NCBI RefSeq assembly: GCF_000717595.1
Contig: NZ_JNZO01000056.1
Span: forward strand, 1-27,913
Direction: 5' to 3'
DNA from: Streptomyces flavochromogenes
GTDB lineage: Bacteria; Actinomycetota; Actinomycetes; Streptomycetales; Streptomycetaceae
Length of the DNA stretch: 27,913 nucleotides
The notes beneath the pieces were generated by a model, which was not told the DNA's origin, did no database searches, and saw only the letters and a list, made by a program, of their open reading frames with translations. Below are positions 15,204 to 21,870 of the stretch, in pieces. The translations under genes were made by a program, and so were the position numbers. Positions within the stretch are counted from its first letter, which is position 1, and each line of letters starts with the position of its first letter.

Positions 15204-16387
15204 ACGACATCGCCGTCATCGGGGCGGGAATGCACCCCTGGGGCAAGTGGGGCCGGAGTTTCATCAGTTACGGGACAGCCGCCGCCCGGGCCGCCCTCGC
15301 CGACGCCGGCCTCGACTGGTCGGACGTCGGCTCCGTCGTGGGCGCGAACACCATGCGGTGCGGATACCCGGGATACGTGGCCGGGGCGACGTTCGCGCAG
15401 GCCCTGGGGTGGCAGGGGGCGCGTGTCACCAGCGTGTACGCGGCGTGCGCGTCGGGCGCCCAGGCGATCGGGACCGCACGGGCCCAGATCCTCTCGGGAC
15501 TCGCGGACGTGGTCCTGGTCGTCGGCGCGGACGCGACACCGAAGGGCTTCCTCGCCCCGGCCGGCGGCGAGCGTCCCGACGACCCGGACTGGCTGCGGTT
15601 CCGGGTGCTCGGGGCGACCAACCCCGCGTACTTCGCGCTCTACGCCCGCCGCAGGATGGCCCTGTACGGGGACACCCCGGACGACTTCGCCCAGGTGAAG
15701 GTGAAGAACGCGGCGGCCGGCGCGCTCAACCCACTCGCCCGCTACCGCGCGCGCGTGAGCGCCGAACAGGTCGCCTCGTCGGCCGTCGTCGCCGATCCGC
15801 TGCGGCTCCTCGACATCTGCGCCACCTCGGACGGGGGCGCCGCGCTCGTGCTGTCCGGCATGGAGTTCGCGCGCGGCCACGGGCACCCCGACCCGGTGCG
15901 GATCCGGGCCGTGTCGACGGTGTCCCCCACGTATCCCAAGGCGGTGCTCGACCTCCCGGACATCGCGACCGACTCGGCGGTGGCCGTCGCGCCCGCCCCG
16001 CACTCCTTCCGCGCCTCCATCGCACGCGCCGCCTACGAGGAGGCGGGGGTCGGGCCCGAGGACCTGTCCCTCGCGGAGGTCTACGACCTGTCCACCGCTC
16101 TGGAGCTGGAGTGGTACGAGGACATCGGGCTGTGCGCGGCCGGCGAGGGCGCCAAGCTGCTGCGGGAGGGGGCGACCGCGCTCGGCGGACGTCTGCCCGT
16201 CAACACCAGCGGCGGACTGGCCTCGTTCGGGGAGGCCGTGCCCGCCCAGGCGATCGCCCAGGTCTGCGAGCTGACCTGGCAGCTGCGGGGCACGGCGGGC
16301 GACCGGCAGGTCCCGGGGGCGCGGGTCGGCATCACCGCGAACCAGGGGCTGTTCGGGCACGGGTCGGCGGTGGTGGCGGTGCGCTGA
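15200..16387 (+). CDS. Thiolase-like enzyme, lipid-transfer (SCP-x/Ltp) type
   Basis: A 395-residue thiolase-superfamily protein. The acylation cysteine is retained (Cys83 in YAACASGAQAI). The HDCF motif of SCP-x thiolases reads YDLS, with Tyr295 where His is usual. Near the C-terminus NTSGGLASFGEAV and ANQGLFGHGSA match actinobacterial lipid-transfer thiolases. With the coupled DUF35 subunit it probably cleaves or forms a carbon-carbon bond in an acyl-CoA. The His-to-Tyr change recalls the Ltp2-type retro-aldolases, but those lack the cysteine, so the reaction is open. The start is GTG at 15200, after GGGAGGAG. Fatty-acid or sterol metabolism is the likely context; no other degradation genes are adjacent. 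Confidence 0.88.
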   Translation: MNDIAVIGAGMHPWGKWGRSFISYGTAAARAALADAGLDWSDVGSVVGANTMRCGYPGYVAGATFAQALGWQGARVTSVYAACASGAQAIGTARAQILSGLADVVLVVGADATPKGFLAPAGGERPDDPDWLRFRVLGATNPAYFALYARRRMALYGDTPDDFAQVKVKNAAAGALNPLARYRARVSAEQVASSAVVADPLRLLDICATSDGGAALVLSGMEFARGHGHPDPVRIRAVSTVSPTYPKAVLDLPDIATDSAVAVAPAPHSFRASIARAAYEEAGVGPEDLSLAEVYDLSTALELEWYEDIGLCAAGEGAKLLREGATALGGRLPVNTSGGLASFGEAVPAQAIAQVCELTWQLRGTAGDRQVPGARVGITANQGLFGHGSAVVAVR

Positions 16388-16427
16388 GAATCCCCGGGAT
16401 CGGAAGGGACCTCCGGTCGGGACACCT

Positions 16428-16506
16428 GGGACCTCGCGAGGAGGGCGCCCTGATGAAGGGACCTCGCGGGGAGGGAGCCCTGGTGAAGGGACCTCGCGGG
16501 GAGGGA
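16428..16506. repeat. Three 30-bp tandem direct repeats (last one partial)
   Basis: Copies start at 16428, 16458 and 16488, each beginning GGGACCTCGCG. The first two are full 30-bp units differing at 4 positions; the third matches for 19 bp. A related GGGACCTC-like fragment occurs at 16406-16413. The array lies in the 165-bp gap between the convergent thiolase and cvnD genes, and is followed by a G+C-rich inverted-repeat area (16511-16545) that may terminate transcription. Confidence 0.85.
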
Positions 16507-16552
16507 CCTCGGCGGCGGGCCGGGGCCCCTCGGCCGGCGGCCGGGGGTCACC

Positions 16553-17158
16553 TCAGGGGGCCACCGTCGCGTGACTCCGGTCCGCGAGGACGAGCGCGTG
16601 CTCGACCACGGCGACGAGGACGTTCTTCACGGACTCGCGGTCCCGGGCGTCGCACATCAGGAGCTCGACCTCCGGGTCCAGGTCCAGCGCCCCGCGCACG
16701 CTCTCCGCGGGGAACCGCCGTGCGCCCTCGAAGCAGTTGACGGCCACCGTGAACGGGATGCCGCGCCGCTCGAAGTAGTCGATGGCCGCGAAGCTGTCCT
16801 CCAGACGGCGGGTGTCCGCCAGGACCACCGCGCCGAGCGCGCCCTGTGCCAGCTCGTCCCAGAGGAACCAGAAGCGGTCCTGGCCGGGGGTGCCGAACAG
16901 GTACAGGACGAGGTCCTCGCGCAGGGTGATCCGGCCGAAGTCCATGGCGACCGTGGTGGTCGTCTTGGTCTCGACGCCGTGCAGGTCGTCGACGGGCCGC
17001 CCCGCCTCGCTGAGGATCTCCTCGGTCCGCAGGGGCCTGATCTCGCTGACCGCGCTCACCAGCGTCGTCTTGCCGACCCCGAACCCGCCCGCGACGAGGA
17101 TCTTCAGGGTCACCGGCTCGACGTACGGCTTCTTGCGGCTAGAGCGCCCGAAGGCCAT
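16553..17158 (-). CDS. cvnD: Conservon GTP-binding protein CvnD
   Basis: A 201-residue Ras-like small GTPase of the conservon type, last gene of the cvnABCD operon. The P-loop GGFGVGKT is at residues 24-31, the switch I threonine region at ETKTTTTVAMDFG, and the G3-like motif is FGTPGQDRFWF. Conservon GTPases form a membrane-associated complex with CvnA-C that resembles a eukaryotic G-protein system and affects development and antibiotic production in Streptomyces. Its ATG at 17158 lies 20 bp inside the end of cvnC, indicating coupling. No cvnE cytochrome P450 follows, unlike some conservons. Confidence 0.95.
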   Translation of the reverse strand: MAFGRSSRKKPYVEPVTLKILVAGGFGVGKTTLVSAVSEIRPLRTEEILSEAGRPVDDLHGVETKTTTTVAMDFGRITLREDLVLYLFGTPGQDRFWFLWDELAQGALGAVVLADTRRLEDSFAAIDYFERRGIPFTVAVNCFEGARRFPAESVRGALDLDPEVELLMCDARDRESVKNVLVAVVEHALVLADRSHATVAP

Positions 17159-17582
17159 TGATCACCTCGCGGAGAATGCTCACGTCCGGCAGCTCGGCCG
17201 GCGGAACGGGGCGGGTCACATGGACGAGTTCGTCCTCGACGAGGTCGCCGACGAGCACCCTGACCACCCCGACGGGGAGGTCGAGTCCTGCGGCGAGCTC
17301 GGCGATCGACTGGGGCTGCTCGGAGCAGCGTTCGACGATCTCCACGTGCTCGGGGGAGAGCGTCTGGTCCCGGCCGGGGTCGTCGGCCGCGGGTTCGGGC
17401 ACGACCACCGCGATCAGGTCGAGCCGGTGGCGGGTGGCGGCACTCGTCCGGCCGCGGGTCATCGCGTACGGACGGACCACCGGCCCGGCCTCGTCGTCGA
17501 ACCAGTGGTGGTGGGCCGGGGTGGGGCTCTGGTCCGACTCCGTGTGCCGGTTCAGCTGGTTCCGCTCGGCTGCGTCACTCAT
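17139..17582 (-). CDS. cvnC: Conservon DUF742 protein CvnC
   Basis: A 147-residue DUF742 protein with the conserved VVRPYAMTRGRT segment and a winged helix-like C-terminal half (QSIAELAAGLDLPVGVVRVLVGDL). The end, PDVSILREVINGLRAL, is the usual conservon CvnC terminus. It works with the roadblock protein and GTPase in the same complex; its biochemical role is not established. I chose ATG at 17582, 6 nt after GGGGA. A GTG at 17597 that overlaps the cvnB stop is possible, but GGGAGG would then directly abut it. Confidence 0.93.
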   Translation of the reverse strand: MSDAAERNQLNRHTESDQSPTPAHHHWFDDEAGPVVRPYAMTRGRTSAATRHRLDLIAVVVPEPAADDPGRDQTLSPEHVEIVERCSEQPQSIAELAAGLDLPVGVVRVLVGDLVEDELVHVTRPVPPAELPDVSILREVINGLRAL

Positions 17583-17593
17583 GCCGTCCCCAC

Positions 17594-18043
17594 TCACCCT
17601 CCCGCGGGCAGACCGGTCCGGGGCGCCGTCGCGAGGTGGGCCCCGACCCGCTTCACCATCAGCGTCATCTCGTAGGCGACCTGGCCGACGTCGGAGTCCG
17701 CGTCGGCGAGCACAGCCAGACAGCTGCCGTCGCCGGCGGCCGTGACGAAGAGGAAGGCGTCCTCAAGCTCGACGACCGTCTGGCGGACCTTGCCCGCCTC
17801 GAAGTGACGGCCGACGCCCTTGGCGAGGCTGTGGAAGCCGGAGGCCACGGCGGCCAGGTGCTCACCGTCCTCCCGGGTCAGGTCCTGGGACGCGCCGGTG
17901 GGGAGGCCGTCGCTGGAGAGCACCAGGGCCTTCCGGATGGACGCGACGCGCTGCACGAGCTCGTCGAGGAGCCAGTTCAGCTCGCCGTTGCCGTTTCCAG
18001 GGCCGGAGGTGGTGCTGGATGCTGCGGCGTTCGGTGCGGTCAT
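17594..18043 (-). CDS. cvnB: Conservon roadblock/LC7 protein CvnB
   Basis: A 149-residue roadblock/LC7-fold protein (LNWLLDELVQRVASIRKALVLSSDGL is the family's first helix and strand). Roadblock proteins act as dimeric scaffolds or GTPase-activating partners for small GTPases, here CvnD. The first ~20 residues are a Ser/Gly/Asn-rich flexible tail. Its ATG overlaps the cvnA stop (ATGA), so it is coupled to the kinase gene. Confidence 0.95.
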   Translation of the reverse strand: MTAPNAAASSTTSGPGNGNGELNWLLDELVQRVASIRKALVLSSDGLPTGASQDLTREDGEHLAAVASGFHSLAKGVGRHFEAGKVRQTVVELEDAFLFVTAAGDGSCLAVLADADSDVGQVAYEMTLMVKRVGAHLATAPRTGLPAGG

Positions 18044-21003
18044 CGACCGTCCCCCTCGGGTGTCGTTCCAGGTGCTGTCGGGTCGTCAGGGTCGGCGTTG
18101 TGCTGTCGCCCGCGCTGCCAGCCGCGCTGCATGGCGGCCATGCGCGCGCGTACCTCCTCGGCGTCGCGCTCGAAGGAGTCGGCGTCCGCGGGCGGGGCGC
18201 CGCCGTTCGTACGGGCGTCGGGGCGTCCGGCCGTACCGCGGTCGTCCGGGCCGTCGGTCGCGCGCAGCTGGGGCGCGAGGCTGGCCTGCCGGACGCGGCG
18301 GGGCAGTCCGCCGAACGGCTCGGGGCTCGCCGGCGGCGGCACGGGACCCTCCGGTGGTACGGGGACGAGGGTGGGGCCGGTTCCTCGTGGGGCGATGGGC
18401 AGGCCGTGCTGCCGGCCGGTGCCGCGCGGGGGTACGGGCTGGACGGCGGGCCGGCCGGTTCCGCTCGGGGGCACCGGCCGCTCCTCCTGCCCGGTTCCGT
18501 AGGCGTGGTGGTCCGTGACGCCGGGGCCGTCCGTCACCCGGCCGGGGGCGGGGTGCGCCCGGCCGTTGAGCGGCTGGTCCAGGTCGGGGAGCGCGTGGGC
18601 CCGCTCGGGCCCTTCGGCGTCCCGGCTCCGGCCCGTTCCGTCCGCGCCACGGCCGCGGTTCGGCTCGTCGAGGCGGCGGCCGTGATCCACGACGAGGGTC
18701 GGCGTACGACGACGCGGCAGCGGTACGGGGCCGAGGACGCCCGCGTCGGTGGACTTCTCCTCCTCGCCGTGGCCGCTCGTCCGGTCCGCGGGCTGCTGGT
18801 GCTGCTCTCCTGCGGGGGTGAGTCCGGCACGCCGCCGGCCACGGGGCCGGAAGAGACCGCCGCGTTCGCTCTCGGTGTCGAGGAGGTCCGCCGCGCCGTC
18901 GAGGAGTACCTCGAACTCCTCGCTGCCGAGCGGCCCCTCGAGCTCGACGGGTCCGTCGAGCGGGCCCGGTGCCTCGGTCACGTCCGGGACCCTGGCGAGC
19001 GCCGGGCGGCGGCTGGGCAGGACGCCGTCCTCGGCGGTCACGCCGTCGGCCGGGCCGGTGCGCTCCAGGGTCTTGCGGTCCAGGCGGAAGCCGGCGCCCT
19101 GGGTCTCGGGCGCGTCGGTGAGGAGCGCGGCCGGGATGAAGACGACGGCGGTGGTCCCGCCGTACGGGGAGGTCTGGAGCGAGACGCGGACGTTCTGGCG
19201 CTGGGCGAGCCGGCTGACCACGAAGAGGCCGAGCCGGTCGGTGTCCGAGAGCTCGAACTCGGGGGTCTCGGCGAGCCGGAGGTTGGCGTCGAGCAGGGCG
19301 TCCGGGTTCATGCCGAGGCCGCGGTCGTGGATCTCCAGGGTGAAGCCGTTGGCGACCCGCTCGCCCAGCACCTGGACGGCGGTGTGCGGGGGCGAGAAGA
19401 CCGTGGCGTTCTCGAGGAGTTCGGCGATGAGGTGGGTGAGGTCCGCGACGGCGGGGCCGCCCACGCCGAGGCGCGGGAGCCGGCGGACCTCGATGCGCTC
19501 GTAGTCCTCGACCTCGGCGACGGCGGCACGGACCACGTCCATGAGCTGGACGGGCTTGCGCCACTGCCGGGAGGGTGCGGCGCCGGAGAGGATGACGAGG
19601 CCCTCGGCATGCCGTCGCATGCGGGTGGTGAGGTGGTCGAGCCGGAAGAGGTCGGCGAGCTCGTCGGTGTCCTCGGTGCGCCGTTCCATGGTGTCGAGGA
19701 GGGTGAGCTGGCGGTGCAGGAGAACCTGGTTGCGACGGGCGAGGTTGACGAACACCTCGGAGACGCCGCGCCGCAGCTCGGACTGTTTCACGGCGGCTTC
19801 GACGGCGGCGCGCTGGAGGGTGTTGAGCGCCTGGCCGACCTGGCCGACCTCGTCCTGTCCGTATCCCAGGTGGGGGACTTCGGTGCCGACGTCGACCTGT
19901 TCGCCCGCGGCGAGCCGTCGCATGACGCTGGGCAGGCGGACACCGGAGACCTCCTGGGCCTCCTTCTGGAGGCGGCGCAGGTCGCGGACGAGGTCGCGGC
20001 CGATGCGGACGGAGATGACGATCGAGGCGAGCAGGGCGAGGAAGCCGAGGACTCCGGCGACGCCTGCCTTGAGGAGGACGCTGTACGCGGCGGGCTGGAC
20101 ACGGTCCTGGTAGCGGTCGCCGGCCGCGGTGTTCTCCCTGGCCAGGTCGTCGAGGACGGGGCCGGCGTTGTCCTGCCAGTAGGCGGGGGTGACGGCGCGG
20201 GGGCTGTCGGTGGGCCCCTGTTCGATGATCGCGTTCTCGGCGGTGCGCAGCGGCTGGGTGTCGGGGCTGCGCCAGTACTTCTCGAAGCGGTCGCGCTCGG
20301 CGGTGGGCAGGAGTTCGAGGTTGACCTCGTAGAACTGCTCGCGGTTGGCGACGAGGTCGGATATCTCGCGGATCTCCCGGGCGGTGACCCGGTCCGCGAC
20401 GAGCGCGGAGAGGACGAGCGCGTCCTCGCGGGAGAGCAGCTCACGCGCGCGGGTGATGCCGACGAGGGCGCGGCCCTGCTTGTCCATCTCCACGTTCTCG
20501 AGTGCGTGGAGGGTGACGAGGAAGCTGTAGCAGGGGTCGACGAGCCGGTTGTAGAACTCGAGGGCCTGCATCCGGCCGATGTCACGGTTCTCCACCGAGC
20601 GGCGCAGCGAGGCGATGCCTTCGAGCGCTTCGAGGAGGGAGGAGAGCCGCTGGGCGGTGACGGGCCGCATCTCCTCGCGTACGCCGGGGTCGGCGGCGTT
20701 GGCGCGGATGCGGGCGATCTGGCGGTCGGTCGCCCGGCGGGTCTCGTTGAGGGAACCGAGGGCGTTGGAGCCCCGGGGGTCGGCGAGGTAGATGAGGGAC
20801 TGGCGCCGTTCGAGCTGGATGACGCGGGCGGTGTCCTCGAGGGGGTAGCCGACCTTGTCGACGATGTAGCCGACGTCGAGGAGTTGGTCGGCCTCGCGTC
20901 CGGTGAGGGCCGTGGCGAATCCCCACAGGCACGTCAGGGAGACGAGCGGTACGAGCAGCAACGCCACGATCTTCCTGCGGATGGACTTCCCGCGAAAGCG
21001 CAT
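18040..21003 (-). CDS. cvnA: Conservon sensor histidine kinase-like protein CvnA with NIT domain
   Basis: A 987-residue membrane protein. Membrane helix 1 is at residues 11-33, an extracellular nitrate/nitrite-sensing-like (NIT) domain at about 45-300, and helix 2 at about 310-332. A HAMP segment follows (to about 400). The dimerization-type helices contain DLFRLDHLTTRMRRHAE (His457 as candidate phosphoacceptor), and the HATPase domain has ELLENATVFSPP, DRGLGMN and GLFVVSRLAQR (about 520-625). The last ~350 residues are Pro/Arg/Gly-rich and look disordered. No response regulator is encoded here; in conservons the output goes to CvnB-D. The ATG at 21003 is the first gene of the operon. Confidence 0.94.
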   Translation of the reverse strand: MRFRGKSIRRKIVALLLVPLVSLTCLWGFATALTGREADQLLDVGYIVDKVGYPLEDTARVIQLERRQSLIYLADPRGSNALGSLNETRRATDRQIARIRANAADPGVREEMRPVTAQRLSSLLEALEGIASLRRSVENRDIGRMQALEFYNRLVDPCYSFLVTLHALENVEMDKQGRALVGITRARELLSREDALVLSALVADRVTAREIREISDLVANREQFYEVNLELLPTAERDRFEKYWRSPDTQPLRTAENAIIEQGPTDSPRAVTPAYWQDNAGPVLDDLARENTAAGDRYQDRVQPAAYSVLLKAGVAGVLGFLALLASIVISVRIGRDLVRDLRRLQKEAQEVSGVRLPSVMRRLAAGEQVDVGTEVPHLGYGQDEVGQVGQALNTLQRAAVEAAVKQSELRRGVSEVFVNLARRNQVLLHRQLTLLDTMERRTEDTDELADLFRLDHLTTRMRRHAEGLVILSGAAPSRQWRKPVQLMDVVRAAVAEVEDYERIEVRRLPRLGVGGPAVADLTHLIAELLENATVFSPPHTAVQVLGERVANGFTLEIHDRGLGMNPDALLDANLRLAETPEFELSDTDRLGLFVVSRLAQRQNVRVSLQTSPYGGTTAVVFIPAALLTDAPETQGAGFRLDRKTLERTGPADGVTAEDGVLPSRRPALARVPDVTEAPGPLDGPVELEGPLGSEEFEVLLDGAADLLDTESERGGLFRPRGRRRAGLTPAGEQHQQPADRTSGHGEEEKSTDAGVLGPVPLPRRRTPTLVVDHGRRLDEPNRGRGADGTGRSRDAEGPERAHALPDLDQPLNGRAHPAPGRVTDGPGVTDHHAYGTGQEERPVPPSGTGRPAVQPVPPRGTGRQHGLPIAPRGTGPTLVPVPPEGPVPPPASPEPFGGLPRRVRQASLAPQLRATDGPDDRGTAGRPDARTNGGAPPADADSFERDAEEVRARMAAMQRGWQRGRQHNADPDDPTAPGTTPEGDGR

Positions 21004-21438
21004 GGCCTCCCCCAGCTCGACCTCCGTGGCCCCGGAGGTCCTTCACGTTCGTGACGTCCGGCGTCAACACGCGGCGTCAACCTTGAGATTCAACAAACGG
21101 CGGCGCGAGCCTACTACTGCATCGCGGCCATCCCGAAGGCATGTCCGGGCTATTTTCAGCCTGTCGAGTGAGTCTTGATCATGAGATGTCCTGGTATTCG
21201 GGGAGTTGGGATTGGTCAATGTGGTGTAGGACACCTGACGATGCGCCATTTCTCCGGCCTGCGGAGATGGCTGGAATTATTCGTTCCGGTCCCATCCCGC
21301 TCACTTTCATCCCAGGTCGGACGAAACCTTTTCCCTCACTCGTGCGTCAATAAGTACGGGGCCGGTTCTGTCCGTGTATAGGCGCTCAAGACGGGCAGGC
21401 GTTCCTGAAGACGGTCAGTGGTGGGGAGTGACGGGACA
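21004..21438. promoter_or_regulatory. Intergenic region upstream of cvnA and the small membrane gene
   Basis: This 435-bp divergent gap has no convincing gene and is AT-richer than its neighbours, especially 21160-21330. It must hold the cvnABCD promoter (minus) and that of the gene at 21439 (plus). A direct repeat near cvnA is listed separately. TTGA-GAT-TCAA (21084-21094) is a short inverted repeat. No strong -35/-10 pair was found. Confidence 0.6.
21059..21081. repeat. Direct repeat upstream of cvnA
   Basis: CGGCGTCAAC occurs at 21059-21068 and 21072-21081, a 13-bp period; read toward cvnA this is a doubled GTTGACGCCG. Each copy contains TTGACG, an ideal -35 hexamer, but neither has a good -10 at 17 bp. 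It could be a binding site for a regulator, or alternative promoter parts. Confidence 0.5.
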
Positions 21439-21807
21439 ATGGAACACGAGGCGCGGTCGGCGCGGCAGTTGTGGGTGGAGGACGAGCGGGCGCGACGGCG
21501 CATGCCGGACCCGGTGCGCGCCGCCGCGGTGCGGGCCGTGATGATCACATCGGTGACGCTCGTCCAGGGGGTCGTGGCGTTCTTCAGCACCGTGACGGGC
21601 TCATGGCTGGCGTTCCCGGTGACCGTCAGCGCGGTGGTCTCCACCGTCGTGGCGACCTGGAGTGTGCTCGACGTCTGGATCACCCGTCAGGTGTGGCGCC
21701 AGCGCAACGGTGTGGTGTCGGAGCCGAGCAGCACGGCGCGTCCGCCGCTCCGTGCGAAGCGCGGAGAGGGCCGGGCGGAGACGGCGTCGCTGTCCGAGGC
21801 GGCCTGA
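21439..21807 (+). CDS. Small two-helix membrane protein, unknown function
   Basis: A 122-residue protein with a charged N-terminus (1-30), two adjacent membrane helices (about 33-52 and 57-80) joined by a short turn, and a basic, Arg-rich cytosolic C-terminus. No family is recognised. ATG at 21439 follows GGGGAG by 10 nt. It stands alone, divergent from the conservon operon and convergent with the SMC-like operon, and ends just before a strong hairpin. Any link with either neighbour is unproven. Confidence 0.78.
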   Translation: MEHEARSARQLWVEDERARRRMPDPVRAAAVRAVMITSVTLVQGVVAFFSTVTGSWLAFPVTVSAVVSTVVATWSVLDVWITRQVWRQRNGVVSEPSSTARPPLRAKRGEGRAETASLSEAA

Positions 21808-21820
21808 CCCGGCAGAACGA

Positions 21821-21865
21821 AAGTGAGCGGCCCGGCCCCCGTCGAGGGGGCCGGGCCGCTCACTT
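21821..21865. terminator. Strong bidirectional terminator hairpin
   Basis: A 20-bp perfect stem (21821-21840 with 21846-21865) around the 5-nt loop GTCGA. The outer ends AAGTGAG/CTCACTT would give an A-rich upstream and U-rich downstream side on both strands. It begins 14 nt after the plus-strand stop and 6 nt after the minus-strand stop, closing both the small membrane gene and the SMC-like operon. Confidence 0.92.
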
Positions 21866-21870
21866 GTGCG

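Noticed and set aside
16428..16506. 30-bp repeats considered as a CRISPR array
   Set aside because: The units are contiguous without spacers, only 2.6 copies are present, and there are no cas genes.
15247..16740. A 497-codon plus-strand frame overlapping the thiolase gene and the tandem repeats
   Set aside because: Arg/Gly-rich out-of-frame shadow. The repeat part reads as a 10-residue peptide repeat (GPRGEGALVK-like) only by coincidence of the 30-bp period.
18019..21054. A 1011-codon open frame on the plus strand opposite cvnA
   Set aside because: Antisense of a well-supported conservon kinase gene; no domain or ribosome-binding site, and low-complexity composition.
21141..21353. Small 70-codon plus-strand frame in the cvnA upstream region
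   Set aside because: No ribosome-binding site, codon use unlike its neighbours, and no recognisable domain; treated as non-coding.
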